A DNA stretch of 36,321 nucleotides from an uncultured Kangiellaceae bacterium (GTDB taxonomy: Bacteria; Pseudomonadota; Gammaproteobacteria; Enterobacterales; Kangiellaceae), in assembly GCA_905479925.1 (NCBI GenBank), contig CAJQOL010000077.1:1-36321 (forward strand), written 5' to 3'. The position numbers and the translations under genes were made by a program. Positions 8,383-17,011 of this stretch are shown in pieces. Within the stretch, counting starts at the first letter, position 1. Every line of letters starts with the position of its first letter. Under the pieces are notes generated by a model that saw only the letters and a list, made by a program, of their open reading frames with translations, made no database searches and had not been told where the DNA came from.

Positions 8383-9708
8383 ATGAGCAAAAAGTTATTT
8401 ATAAAGACCTGGGGATGCCAGATGAATGATTACGATTCATCGCGTATGGCTGATCTTCTTAACAAAACCCATGCCTATGAAGTCACAGATGATCCTAAAG
8501 ACGCTGATTTATTAGTACTCAATACCTGTTCAATCCGAGAAAAAGCCCAAGAAAAGGTTTTTTCGAAGCTTGGGGAATGGAAAAAATTTAAGAATACTAA
8601 ACCTGACCTAAAAATTGCCGTTGGCGGGTGTGTTGCAAGCCAAGAGGGAAAAGCCATAAGAACTAGAGCTCCTTATGTCGATATGGTTTTTGGTCCTCAA
8701 ACTTTACACCGGTTACCCGGAATGATAAATGAGGTAGAAAAGGACCATAAACCGGTTATAGATACCTCTTTTCCGGAAATAGAAAAATTTGATGTATTGC
8801 CCGCTCAACAGGTTGAAGGGGTTTCTGCTTTTGTTTCAATTATGGAAGGCTGTAGCAAATACTGCACTTTTTGCGTCGTTCCGTATACACGCGGTGAAGA
8901 GGTTAGTCGTCCGTTTGATGATGTTATTGCCGAAGTCGTTTCGGTTGCTGAAAAAGGGGTTAGGGAAGTTAATCTGCTTGGCCAAAATGTTAACGCTTAT
9001 CGAGGGAAAACCCACGATGGTGAGGAAGCGGATTTAGCGGATCTTATTGAATTGATAGCTGCGATTGACGGCATTGATCGTATTCGTTATACCACTTCGC
9101 ATCCGGTTGAGTTTTCTCAACGGTTAATTGATGTATATGCCAGAGTACCCGAGCTGGTTGATCATTTGCACCTTCCCGTGCAAAGTGGTTCCGATCGGAT
9201 ATTGGCCGCGATGAAGCGCGGGCATATGATTTTAGAATACAAATCTAAAATTCGAAAATTAAAAAAAATTAGACCAAACCTAAGTATGTCCTCTGATTTT
9301 ATTATTGGATTTCCCGGTGAAACGGATAAAGACTTTGAAGATACCATGAAGCTAATCAGCGAAATTGATTATGACATGAGCTTTAGTTTTATTTATAGCG
9401 CTAGACCAGGAACTCCTGCATCGGATATCGCGGATGAAACACCAATGGAGGTTAAGAAAAAACGTCTTTCATTGTTACAGCAACGACTTAACCAACAGTC
9501 TCAAGAACATGCACGTCGAATGATGGGAACGGTTCAAAAGGTTTTGGTTGAAGGCCCATCTAAAAAAGACCCTATGCAATTAGCGGGTCGAACGGAAAAT
9601 AACCGAGTGGTTAACTTTGACGGACAACCCAGTATGATTGGTCAGTTCGTTGACGTAGAAATCACTGAAGCGCTTCCTAACTCGATGCGCGGAGTATTGA
9701 TTAACTAA
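8383..9708 (+). CDS. miaB: tRNA methylthiotransferase MiaB
   Basis: Radical-SAM enzyme that adds a methylthio group at C2 of N6-isopentenyladenosine-37 in tRNAs reading UNN codons. The N-terminal UPF0004 domain carries Cys12, Cys49 and Cys83 for the auxiliary [4Fe-4S] cluster. The radical-SAM motif is [19 protein letters not shown], with Cys157, Cys161 and Cys164. [30 protein letters not shown] and [11 protein letters not shown] follow, then a C-terminal TRAM domain (about 375-441). The 441-residue length and cysteine numbering agree closely with the E. coli protein. The stop overlaps the ybeZ start by one base (TAATG), so the two are coupled. Confidence 0.97.
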   Translation: MSKKLFIKTWGCQMNDYDSSRMADLLNKTHAYEVTDDPKDADLLVLNTCSIREKAQEKVFSKLGEWKKFKNTKPDLKIAVGGCVASQEGKAIRTRAPYVDMVFGPQTLHRLPGMINEVEKDHKPVIDTSFPEIEKFDVLPAQQVEGVSAFVSIMEGCSKYCTFCVVPYTRGEEVSRPFDDVIAEVVSVAEKGVREVNLLGQNVNAYRGKTHDGEEADLADLIELIAAIDGIDRIRYTTSHPVEFSQRLIDVYARVPELVDHLHLPVQSGSDRILAAMKRGHMILEYKSKIRKLKKIRPNLSMSSDFIIGFPGETDKDFEDTMKLISEIDYDMSFSFIYSARPGTPASDIADETPMEVKKKRLSLLQQRLNQQSQEHARRMMGTVQKVLVEGPSKKDPMQLAGRTENNRVVNFDGQPSMIGQFVDVEITEALPNSMRGVLIN

Positions 9709-10670
9709 TGAGTTTATCTAGTTTAGAGTTTGTCCTCGAACCTTTCAATAATCAACATTTAGCCACTCTAGCTGGTCATATCGATGAAAATTTTCGAATG
9801 ATTGAGAAACGCTTAGGGGTCGAAATTTCTAACCGAGCCAATGTCTTCAAGGTTAGTGGTGAACAGCTTGCCATTGAAATAACCGAGGAGTTGTTGGTTG
9901 AACTGTACGATGAAATAAATGATGACAACCCTTTATCCATCGAAAGCCTGCATGTTGCGGTTCAAAATGCTTGCCAGGCAATGAGTGATAACAGTCATAA
10001 GAACAAAAATAAACATTTAGTCATTTCTACAAAAAGAGGTCAAATTCGACCTCGCGGTTTGAACCAGCAAAAATATGTAGAAAATATTCTTGTTAATGAT
10101 ATTACCTTTGGGGTTGGCCCCGCTGGTACCGGAAAAACTTATTTAGCGGTTGCTTGTGCTGTTGATGCTCTAGAGCGACAAGAAGTTCGAAGAATAATTT
10201 TAACTCGTCCAGCGGTAGAGGCTGGCGAGAAATTAGGTTTCTTACCTGGTGATTTAAATCAAAAGGTCGATCCCTACTTGCGCCCCTTGTACGACGCATT
10301 ATATGAAATGCTTGGTTTCGAAAAAGTGGCAAAGTTAGTTGAAAACAACGTTATTGAAGTAGCGCCTTTAGCTTATATGAGAGGCAGAACCCTTAACGAG
10401 TCATTTATCATTGTCGATGAAAGTCAAAATACTACCAAAGAACAAATGAAAATGTTCTTAACACGAATCGGTTTTAACTCTAGAGCCGTTGTTACCGGCG
10501 ATATTACTCAAATCGATTTGCCTAGTGGAAAAATGTCAGGTCTTCGCCAAGCGATTGATATTTTGGACAATGTTAAAGGCATCGGTTTTAGTTTCTTTCA
10601 AGCAACCGACGTGGTGCGTCATCCGGTAGTACAAAGAATTGTAGAAGCCTATGAAGAGGGCGAAGAATAA
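9708..10670 (+). CDS. ybeZ: PhoH-like ATPase YbeZ
   Basis: PhoH-family P-loop ATPase, encoded almost universally beside ybeY and thought to work with it in rRNA or ribosome metabolism; the exact reaction is not established. The N-terminal part (about 1-110) resembles a single-strand-RNA-binding domain. Walker A is [11 protein letters not shown] at 137-147. [41 protein letters not shown] (Walker B, with DES) and [12 protein letters not shown] (sensor-like) are all intact. The 320-residue length is normal. The start is set by the one-base TAATG overlap with miaB, and the stop is 6 bp before the chosen ybeY start. Confidence 0.95.
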   Translation: MSLSSLEFVLEPFNNQHLATLAGHIDENFRMIEKRLGVEISNRANVFKVSGEQLAIEITEELLVELYDEINDDNPLSIESLHVAVQNACQAMSDNSHKNKNKHLVISTKRGQIRPRGLNQQKYVENILVNDITFGVGPAGTGKTYLAVACAVDALERQEVRRIILTRPAVEAGEKLGFLPGDLNQKVDPYLRPLYDALYEMLGFEKVAKLVENNVIEVAPLAYMRGRTLNESFIIVDESQNTTKEQMKMFLTRIGFNSRAVVTGDITQIDLPSGKMSGLRQAIDILDNVKGIGFSFFQATDVVRHPVVQRIVEAYEEGEE

Positions 10671-10675
10671 CTATC

Positions 10676-11152
10676 ATGCAAGTAATGATTGATCTACAGA
10701 ATATGACCGACTCAGAACAAATTCCGTCGGCTGAGGACTTTGAAAGCTGGGTAAGAACAGCATTAGAATTAGAAGGTAGTCAATTGGAGCAACCTGAGCT
10801 AACCATTCGAGTTGTATCTGCCGAGGAGAGTCAGCAGCTTAACCATGACTATCGCGATAAGGACAAACCGACCAATATTTTGTCTTTCCCTTTTGAGGCC
10901 CCTGAAATGTTACCGAAAGACGCACTGGCAGAACTCTTAGGCGATCTGGTGATTTGTGAAACGGTAATGAAAGCTGAAGCATTGCAACAGAATAAGCTTG
11001 AATCAAGTCACTGGGCTCACTTGGTGGTTCACGGGGTGCTTCATTTGTTGGGGCATGACCATATGGAACCAGAGCAGGCTGACGCTATGGAAAGTTTAGA
11101 GATCGCGATATTAAAAAAACTAGGGATCGATGATCCTTATGTGGAAGTTTAG
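10676..11152 (+). CDS. ybeY: Endoribonuclease/rRNA maturation factor YbeY
   Basis: Zinc-dependent protein needed for 16S rRNA 3'-end processing and ribosome quality control. The signature [11 protein letters not shown] supplies His119, His123 and His129 (H-x3-H-x5-H), the metal ligands. [19 protein letters not shown] is the other strongly conserved block of the family. The product has 158 residues, of normal length. An ATG at 10685 is a possible alternative start, because the first three residues add little. The last gene before the cluster is interrupted: its usual next neighbour, corC, lies 5.9 kb further on. The convergent hemerythrin gene ends 53 bp downstream. Confidence 0.95.
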   Translation: MQVMIDLQNMTDSEQIPSAEDFESWVRTALELEGSQLEQPELTIRVVSAEESQQLNHDYRDKDKPTNILSFPFEAPEMLPKDALAELLGDLVICETVMKAEALQQNKLESSHWAHLVVHGVLHLLGHDHMEPEQADAMESLEIAILKKLGIDDPYVEV

Positions 11153-11171
11153 ATTACCAATAAAGTAACGT

Positions 11172-11189
11172 CTAAATTGTTAAATTTAG
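11172..11189. terminator. AT-rich hairpin between convergent genes
   Basis: CTAAATT-GTTA-AATTTAG is a perfect 7-bp stem with a 4-base loop. It lies in the 53-bp gap between the ends of ybeY (plus) and the hemerythrin gene (minus). The stem is AT-rich and lacks a clear T-run on either strand, so it may be only a weak bidirectional terminator or an mRNA 3'-end structure. Confidence 0.35.
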
Positions 11190-11205
11190 TAGAAATAGCA
11201 ACCGA

Positions 11206-11616
11206 CTATTGAGCCCCCTTACTAATCAAAAACTTCGAGTAGGCCATGTCCGATTTCAAAATATGTTCGGTCAGCCAAGACTGAAGAAATTGCATTATCT
11301 CAAGCGCTATCGCTCCAGATATATCCGACTCAAAATTGAGCTTAAGCCCTTCTAATTGTGTAATCAGTGCACGATGACTGTCTTTGTGTTGTTGCTCTGA
11401 AGGGTAATTAAATTCCTCTAACATGGCCTCTTCAAATTGAAAGTGGTATTCGGTGTAGTCCGTTAGTTGATTGAGAATCTCACTAACAGCAATATTAGCG
11501 TCACCATTAGCCATTTCACGGTTTAACTGGTTGATAAGTTGAATCAATTTTTGATGTTGTCGGTCGATGCTGTCAATGCCGACACTAAATTGATTTGACC
11601 AAGTAATAATTGTCAT
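11206..11616 (-). CDS. Bacteriohemerythrin, single domain
   Basis: Small cytoplasmic oxygen-binding di-iron protein, expected to bind, store or sense O2. All ligand motifs are visible: DRQHQKL near residues 18-24 (His21), the YHFQFEE helix (His plus Glu), HKDSHR (His pair region) and LTEHILKSDMAY (His and bridging Asp). The N-terminus (TWSNQFSVGIDSID) is the standard bacteriohemerythrin opening. The ATG at 11616 is chosen: AAGGTG lies 6 bases upstream, and the in-frame GTG at 11625 overlaps that ribosome site. The product of 136 residues is one domain, with no fused sensor or output module. It is transcribed away from the TraR/DksA-like gene across a 311-bp gap holding FNR-like boxes. Confidence 0.93.
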   Translation of the reverse strand: MTIITWSNQFSVGIDSIDRQHQKLIQLINQLNREMANGDANIAVSEILNQLTDYTEYHFQFEEAMLEEFNYPSEQQHKDSHRALITQLEGLKLNFESDISGAIALEIMQFLQSWLTEHILKSDMAYSKFLISKGAQ

Positions 11617-11809
11617 AGCTTTCACCTTGTTGCGTTCGTTGAATATAGCTCTCTTTTAATTGAAGACCGTGTTACCCGTTAATCAATACCCGATGCTGGC
11701 GACTCGCTAACAAGTTATCTGGCACCTTGATTTATGTTTGAGGTCAAAATCATTAATTACCGTGTGTTGCAACCATTTAAGAGACTAACATATCCCTTTT
11801 GCTAATAAG

Positions 11810-11823
11810 CTGACCTATATCAG
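11810..11823. promoter_or_regulatory. CRP/FNR-like box 1
   Basis: CTGACCTATATCAG resembles the FNR-family consensus TTGAT-N4-ATCAA, keeping TGA on the left and ATCA on the right. Its centre lies exactly 28 bases from the centre of box 2. This is assigned by eye only; it is about 84 bases upstream of the predicted transcription start of the TraR/DksA-like gene. Confidence 0.35.
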
Positions 11824-11837
11824 TAGAATCGCAAAAC

Positions 11838-11851
11838 CTGACGTAGGTCAA
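11838..11851. promoter_or_regulatory. CRP/FNR-like box 2
   Basis: CTGACGTAGGTCAA contains a perfect TGAC-N4-GTCA palindrome, close to the FNR/DNR-type consensus TTGAC-N4-GTCAA. It is centred about 56 bases upstream of the predicted start of the rightward transcript, within the range for an activator site. Which regulator binds is unknown, and no FNR-family gene is in this window. Confidence 0.4.
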
Positions 11852-11865
11852 TTATCAACTAGATA

Positions 11866-11894
11866 TTGACTGATATTCTTATTGGCAGTTAATG
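11866..11894 (+). promoter_or_regulatory. Sigma-70 promoter for TraR/DksA-like gene
   Basis: TTGACT at 11866-11871 and TTAATG at 11889-11894 are spaced by 17 bp. The -10 ends 33 bases before the ATG. The -35 is near consensus (5 of 6) and the -10 is weaker, which would fit a promoter helped by an activator bound upstream. Confidence 0.5.
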
Positions 11895-11927
11895 ATTGAA
11901 ATTGGTTTAGAGTTAAGGAGATAGGTA

Positions 11928-12272
11928 ATGAACACTGATGAAATTAGAATTCGTTTGGTAGAGCGTTTGGAGAAGCTGGACTCACGGGTTCATGCTATCA
12001 ATGATGATGTTTGCCATAAGAATAACCCGCTCTCAAGCGACTGGGCAGAGCAAGCTGTAGAACGTGAAAATGAGGAAGTTTTAGAGGCGCTAGGAAATGC
12101 CTCTTTATCAGAAATCAGGCAAATTAAAGCAGCAATAGCCAGAATTGATGAAGGCCGCTATTTTGATTGTGTTAGCTGCGGTGAAGCAATTGGAGAAAAA
12201 CGTTTATCACTGATCTTGTTTGCTGATCTTTGTACCAGTTGTGCTGAAGAGTCTGAAAAGAAAGCATCTTAG
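11928..12272 (+). CDS. TraR/DksA-family C4 zinc-finger protein
   Basis: Small protein of the TraR/DksA superfamily, likely to reach into the RNA polymerase secondary channel and alter transcription. The 114 residues form a short coiled-coil region (about 5-75) and a C-terminal zinc finger, C-x2-C-x17-C-x2-C, at Cys81, Cys84, Cys102 and Cys105. The tip has Asp38, Glu41 and Ala43, a D-x2-E-x-A variant of DksA's D-x2-D-x-A, so the key tip residues are nearly kept. At 114 residues it is shorter than DksA (about 150) and longer than TraR (about 73), so it is not the housekeeping DksA. TAAGGAG lies 6-7 bases before the ATG. The convergent Lrp-type gene ends only 1 bp after this stop. Confidence 0.85.
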   Translation: MNTDEIRIRLVERLEKLDSRVHAINDDVCHKNNPLSSDWAEQAVERENEEVLEALGNASLSEIRQIKAAIARIDEGRYFDCVSCGEAIGEKRLSLILFADLCTSCAEESEKKAS

Positions 12273-12273
12273 T

Positions 12274-12735
12274 CTAATCAAGGTAGATACCCAGATTTTT
12301 CTTTACATTCTCAATCACAATATAGGTGTGCGTGTGTGAGACGCCTGATAGTTCAGCGATTTGCCCAAGAACCGCTCGGTAATTTTTCATGTTGCTAATA
12401 CAGAGCTTTAACAAGTAATCAAAACCACCTGCAACCATGTCGCATTCAATCACTTCCTTGACCTCGCTAAGGTCATTTTGAAACTGCTTAAAAGAGTCAT
12501 TAGTGGTTTTATCGAGAGTAACTGATACATAGGCGAACAGATCATGACCTAGCTTTCCAGGGTTTAACACCGCTGTATAGCGTTCTATATAACCGTCATT
12601 CTCTAAGCGTTTAACTCGGTCTAGGCATGGGCTTGGGCTCAAATTAACGCTTTTTGAAAGCTCTACATTTGAAATTCGACCGTTATTCTGTATTTCTTGA
12701 AGTATTTTTTTATCTATTTTGTCCAAAGCTTTCAT
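12274..12735 (-). CDS. Lrp/AsnC-family regulator, probable putA activator
   Basis: DNA-binding regulator of the Lrp/AsnC (feast/famine) family. From the ATG at 12735 it has 153 residues. An N-terminal helix-turn-helix follows LDKIDKKILQEIQNNGRIS and contains LSKSVNLSPSPCLDRVKRLE. A C-terminal RAM ligand-binding domain covers about 65-150 (LFAYVSVTL... VAGGFDYLLKL). A TTG start at 12783 is rejected because it falls inside the inverted repeat at 12777-12800. The gene is divergent from putA, with 173 bp between starts. In other proteobacteria such a gene encodes PutR, which activates putA with proline and represses itself; the same role here is inference from position. Confidence 0.88.
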   Translation of the reverse strand: MKALDKIDKKILQEIQNNGRISNVELSKSVNLSPSPCLDRVKRLENDGYIERYTAVLNPGKLGHDLFAYVSVTLDKTTNDSFKQFQNDLSEVKEVIECDMVAGGFDYLLKLCISNMKNYRAVLGQIAELSGVSHTHTYIVIENVKKNLGIYLD

Positions 12736-12776
12736 GGTAGTTGAGCCTTCATATGGTAAATATGTTTTTATAATAT

Positions 12777-12800
12777 ACTGCAAATGTAAAATATTGCAGT
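12777..12800. promoter_or_regulatory. Inverted repeat, candidate Lrp/PutR operator
   Basis: ACTGCAA-N10-TTGCAGT is a perfect 7-bp inverted repeat over 24 bases. It lies 42 bases before the Lrp-type start and about 110 before putA. The size and A/T-rich spacer suit a dimeric Lrp-family protein. Its place close to the regulator's own gene suggests autoregulation, and possibly remote activation of putA. Confidence 0.5.
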
Positions 12801-12908
12801 GTTTTATTTGGTCTTTTTTAGTGATTAAGCTCGATAATATTGATTAATTTGCATTAAAATCCGCTCAGTCATTGGTTTGGATATTAAACATAGATCTTGA
12901 GGTATACC

Positions 12909-15900
12909 ATGCTTTTTCATTATGTAACCCCACAAACAGAACAAACTCGCCAGAATATTCGCCAGTTCTATCGCGAAGATGAAAATAAGGTGCTGGATGT
13001 ATTAATGCCGTTGGCTGAAACCGGCGTAAAAGTTCGTTCCAGAACTTGGGAGCGGGCCCGTCAGCTTATTGTGGAAATTCGAAAGGTACAAGCTGGTAAA
13101 GGTGGCGTTGATGCGCTGTTACAGGAGTTCGCAATTTCCTCTGAAGAGGGAGTTGTCTTAATGTGCTTGGCAGAAGCGCTGTTGAGAGTTCCAGACAAGA
13201 CAACTGCAGACGAATTAATTCGAGACAAACTCAGTGGCGGCGATTGGATTTCTCACATCGGTCAGAGCGACTCCATGTTTGTTAACGCATCTTCGTGGGG
13301 GCTTTTACTGACCGGTAAGTTAGTTAATTACCGTAAGGAAAATCAAAAAAATCAATACGGTATTTTGAAAAAAATGGTTGGCCGAATGGGAGAGCCTGTC
13401 ATCCGAAAGGCAGTTCGCCAATCAATGGAGCTTATGGGCAGTCAGTTCGTGATGGGAGTCAATATTCAAAAAGCGTTGAAAAGAGCTAGGCCTATAGAGC
13501 AGAAAGGATATAGCTACTCTTACGATATGTTAGGGGAAGGGGCACGTACCATGGAGGACGCTGATCGTTATTTTGAAAGTTATATGAATGCGATCAGAGA
13601 AATAGGGAAAGCGGCTAATGGCCGTGGGCCAATTAATAGTCCGGGTATATCAATAAAGTTATCCGCAATTCACCCTCGCTACGAATTTACGCATAGAGAA
13701 CGAGTCGTATCAGAATTAGTGCCGCGATTAAAAATGTTAGCCTTAGAAGCTAAAAAATATGACATTGGTTTTACTGTAGATGCAGAAGAAGCAGATCGTC
13801 TGGATTTGTCATTGGATGTAATTGAAGCCGTTTTTTCGGATCAAGAGCTAGGAGACTGGAGCGGTTTTGGGATGGCTGTACAGGCCTATCAAAAACGAGC
13901 AATTTATGTAATCGATTGGATTCGAGAAGTAACCATTAAATACGGTCGAAAAATGATGGTTCGGCTGGTGAAAGGTGCCTATTGGGATAGCGAAATCAAA
14001 ATTAGCCAGTCGGAAGGGTTTGATGATTTTCCTGTTTTTACTCGCAAAGCTTCTTCCGATGTTTCTTATCAAGCTTGTGCCAAAAAACTCCTCGACTATA
14101 GAGATACGGTTTATCCTCAATTCGCATCACATAATGCATATACGGTATCAACGATTTTGGAAATGAACATCGAGACCGCTAATTATCGAGAGGCCAATAG
14201 TACTCACCAAGGTTTTGAGTTTCAGCGACTGCATGGTATGGGAGAGTCATTATTTGACCAAATAGTTACTAATGAAAAGGTACTGTGTCGAGTTTATGCG
14301 CCTGTTGGAGCGCACGTTGATTTGCTTGCTTATTTAGTTAGGAGGCTTTTGGAAAACGGCGCTAATAGCTCATTTGTCAATAATATCGTTGACGAAAATG
14401 TTTCCGTAGAATCTTTACTCGCCGATCCGCTTGAAACCGTTTCACTTTGGCGAGAAAAAAGAAATTCGCAGATAGCACTGCCTCGTGGTCTTTACGGTGC
14501 ACAAAGAGTGAACGCCGTTGGTCTAGACTTAACCGATACTGACCGTGTATTGACGTTGAAGCATAATCTTGAACATTGGTTCAAAAACAGAGATTTGAAT
14601 CAACCCGACGAATTTGATTCAAACAGATGGCTAACGGTGACCAACCCCGCTAATACATCAGAAATTTTAGCCTATCTGAAAAAAGATGATCAAGCCGCAA
14701 TGTTAGAAAAGTTGCAGCAATGTCAGCAAGCTTATTCCGGTTGGTCGGCTTTAGCGGTTGAGCAACGAGCGGAGGTTCTTTTTAAGACTGCCGACGCTCT
14801 AGAAGCAAACATGGATGAACTGATGGCCATCTGTATTAAAGAAGCAGGTAAAACGCCGCAGGATAGCGTGGCTGAGGTTCGTGAAGCCGTCGATTTTTGT
14901 CGTTATTATGCGTTAAATGCGATTGAGTTGATGAAGGATTCCTCTTTGGTCTCTCGCGGTGTTGTACTTTGCATTAGTCCCTGGAATTTTCCGCTTGCGA
15001 TCTTCTTAGGGCAAGTAAGTGCTGCCATTGTTTGTGGAAATACGGTCATGGCAAAGCCCGCGGAGCAGACCTCTTTGATTGCCGTAAGAGCTGTAGAAAT
15101 AATGCAGCAATGCGGATTACCCAGCGGAGTCATTTCGATTGTTAAAGCCAGAGGAAGTCAGGTTGGACAAGTTATAGTTCCAGATGAACGCATCAAGGCG
15201 GTAATGTTTACCGGTTCCACTGAGGTGGGCAGTTGGATGGCGAAAACACTTGCTGAGAGAGGAGGTGAGCCTATTCCTTTAGTCGCTGAAACCGGCGGAC
15301 AAAACTGTATGATCGTTGATTCAACAGCATTGCCAGAGCAAGTGGTTGATGACGTTATTGCCTCTGGTTTTCAAAGTGCTGGACAACGTTGCAGCGCGTT
15401 ACGAGTTTTGTTTGTGCAAGACGGAATTGCTGACAAAGTTATTGATATGATCCGTGGCGCGATGAAAGAGTTGCATGTCGGTGATCCGTCAATGTTAAGC
15501 ACTGACGTCGGACCGGTTATAGATAACAAAGCGATGTCGAGCCTTAACGAGCATGCTGAAAAAATGAAGACTGACGGTACGCTCTTACATATTTGTGAGG
15601 TAGATGAATCGACCGCTGCAAATGGAACTTTTTTTGCGCCAAGGCTATATGAAATTTCTGATTTGTCAGTATTAGAACGTGAAGTCTTCGGACCCTGTGT
15701 TCATGTTATTCGCTTTGCTCCTAACCAGCTCGAAAATGTTATGACGCAAATTGTTGATACTAAGTTTGGTTTGACCATGGGCATTCATTCTCGCATAGGA
15801 GAAAAGTGCGCCTATTTAGCTGAACGCTCGGTCGCAGGTAACGTCTATGTTAACCGCAATATGATTGGCGCAATTGTTGGTGTTCAACCATTTGGCGGAC

Positions 15901-16763
15901 GAGGTCTTTCGGGCACCGGTCCGAAAGCAGGCGGGCCGCATTATTTGTCGCGCTTAGTTAAGGGAAAGGACGCAAATGTCGTGAGGCCGCTCAGTGACGC
16001 TCAGATTGAAGAAAAACAACAGATAGCATCCTGTGATAGTGCTAAAGAAGCTCTTATTGGAAAACAACTGCAGCAGTTAAGAGTCGGTTTTGGTGAGTGG
16101 CGTTATGAGCCTTTAACGAGCCGAGTTTCGGTAATGCGACAGTTATTAGCGCATATTGCCGCTGACACAGAAATGGCTAAGGCGTTGCCTCAATTAGAGC
16201 AAACTATTTCATTCGCCAGCAGACGGTTATTAAAAATAGAGAATAAGCTTGCGTTGCCGGTGCAGCTGCCAGGCCCTACCGGGGAGTCAAACTGGTTATC
16301 CTTTGAACCTCGTGGGGTATTGGTGACCTTGTTTGATAGTCAGTCTAGTTTTGAGCAGTGGATTATTAGTGTTATTAGCGCTTTATCTGCAGGAAATACA
16401 CTTGTTGCCGTTATTGAAAATGATCAACATCGGGAAATTGTTGAACGTTTTATTTTGGCAATTTCTAATACTGGAATTACTGACAATGTGTTTAGCGTTG
16501 CTCCAATAGGTCAGTTAAATGGCATTCTAGTGAATGAAAATATTGCCGGTGTGGTTGCTGATGTTGCTAGTGACTGGCAAGGTTATTTAGCTCAAAAGAT
16601 TGCAGAGCGATCAGGTGAAATCCTTCCGGTTATCTGTGAAGCGGATGCCGACTCTCTTTATTATCGCTTAGTAACCGAGAAAACCGTTAGTATCGATACT
16701 ACAGCTGCAGGTGGAAACGCGTCGTTAATGACAATGGCTGAAGAAGGCATGATGGATATTTAA
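12909..16763 (+). CDS. putA: Bifunctional proline dehydrogenase / P5C dehydrogenase
   Basis: Oxidises proline to glutamate in two steps, passing electrons from FAD to quinone and then to NAD+. The ATG at 12909 is chosen because GAGG lies 6 bases before it; a TTG at 12897 overlaps that site. The 1284 residues begin without the ribbon-helix-helix domain of enterobacterial PutA, so this is not a self-repressing form. The PRODH barrel (about 170-500) shows KGAYWDSEI and the substrate Arg pair R478/R479 in RRLLENGANSSF. The P5C dehydrogenase part has PWNFPLAIFLGQ, FTGSTEVGSWMAK, Glu794 (AETGGQN) and catalytic Cys828 (SAGQRCSALR). A C-terminal extension (about 1060-1284) resembles the ALDH-like domain of type B PutA. 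Regulation is probably by the divergent Lrp-type gene. Confidence 0.96.
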   Translation: MLFHYVTPQTEQTRQNIRQFYREDENKVLDVLMPLAETGVKVRSRTWERARQLIVEIRKVQAGKGGVDALLQEFAISSEEGVVLMCLAEALLRVPDKTTADELIRDKLSGGDWISHIGQSDSMFVNASSWGLLLTGKLVNYRKENQKNQYGILKKMVGRMGEPVIRKAVRQSMELMGSQFVMGVNIQKALKRARPIEQKGYSYSYDMLGEGARTMEDADRYFESYMNAIREIGKAANGRGPINSPGISIKLSAIHPRYEFTHRERVVSELVPRLKMLALEAKKYDIGFTVDAEEADRLDLSLDVIEAVFSDQELGDWSGFGMAVQAYQKRAIYVIDWIREVTIKYGRKMMVRLVKGAYWDSEIKISQSEGFDDFPVFTRKASSDVSYQACAKKLLDYRDTVYPQFASHNAYTVSTILEMNIETANYREANSTHQGFEFQRLHGMGESLFDQIVTNEKVLCRVYAPVGAHVDLLAYLVRRLLENGANSSFVNNIVDENVSVESLLADPLETVSLWREKRNSQIALPRGLYGAQRVNAVGLDLTDTDRVLTLKHNLEHWFKNRDLNQPDEFDSNRWLTVTNPANTSEILAYLKKDDQAAMLEKLQQCQQAYSGWSALAVEQRAEVLFKTADALEANMDELMAICIKEAGKTPQDSVAEVREAVDFCRYYALNAIELMKDSSLVSRGVVLCISPWNFPLAIFLGQVSAAIVCGNTVMAKPAEQTSLIAVRAVEIMQQCGLPSGVISIVKARGSQVGQVIVPDERIKAVMFTGSTEVGSWMAKTLAERGGEPIPLVAETGGQNCMIVDSTALPEQVVDDVIASGFQSAGQRCSALRVLFVQDGIADKVIDMIRGAMKELHVGDPSMLSTDVGPVIDNKAMSSLNEHAEKMKTDGTLLHICEVDESTAANGTFFAPRLYEISDLSVLEREVFGPCVHVIRFAPNQLENVMTQIVDTKFGLTMGIHSRIGEKCAYLAERSVAGNVYVNRNMIGAIVGVQPFGGRGLSGTGPKAGGPHYLSRLVKGKDANVVRPLSDAQIEEKQQIASCDSAKEALIGKQLQQLRVGFGEWRYEPLTSRVSVMRQLLAHIAADTEMAKALPQLEQTISFASRRLLKIENKLALPVQLPGPTGESNWLSFEPRGVLVTLFDSQSSFEQWIISVISALSAGNTLVAVIENDQHREIVERFILAISNTGITDNVFSVAPIGQLNGILVNENIAGVVADVASDWQGYLAQKIAERSGEILPVICEADADSLYYRLVTEKTVSIDTTAAGGNASLMTMAEEGMMDI

Positions 16764-16928
16764 CCGTCAAATTGACCTGATAATCTGAGTTAATACCTAA
16801 AAATTGAAGAAGTGGCTTAAAACGCCGACTGGTATTGACTCAGTGCTTTTTTGCACCGGCCTCTGGCCTGTTTCTAGGAAATACGCTTGGGAAAGCTTGA
16901 ATTGCCCCAAAATGTAGATTTAGATCAC

Positions 16929-16934
16929 TATAAT
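16929..16934 (+). promoter_or_regulatory. Possible -10 element before corC
   Basis: A perfect TATAAT lies 77 bases upstream of the corC ATG, in the 248-bp gap after putA. No -35 hexamer is seen at normal spacing, so support is weak. A separate promoter is expected here because corC is cut off from the miaB-ybeY transcript. Confidence 0.3.
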
Positions 16935-17011
16935 GTTGTTATTTACTTCGATTTGACCTGAGACATTTGCTAAACTGCTGAGTGTTTAAAGCAATGAGAG
17001 CCTACAAGTGC

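Larger units (their letters stand above)
11617..11927. other. Divergent intergenic region, no gene
   Basis: About 310 bases between the starts of the hemerythrin (minus) and TraR/DksA-like (plus) genes. No open frame or RNA gene is convincing. It holds two CRP/FNR-like palindromes (11810-11823 and 11838-11851) and a good sigma-70 promoter pointing right (11866-11894). The leftward promoter for hemerythrin is not clear to me. Confidence 0.6.

Noticed and set aside
11206..16763. Mobile island explanation for the block between ybeY and corC
   Set aside because: No integrase, transposase, flanking repeats or tRNA target is present, and codon use reads like the neighbours.
16840..16880. Short repeats GTGC/GCAC and GGCC/GGCC after putA as a terminator
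   Set aside because: Stems are only 4 bp, and no T-run of useful length follows the GGCC pair.
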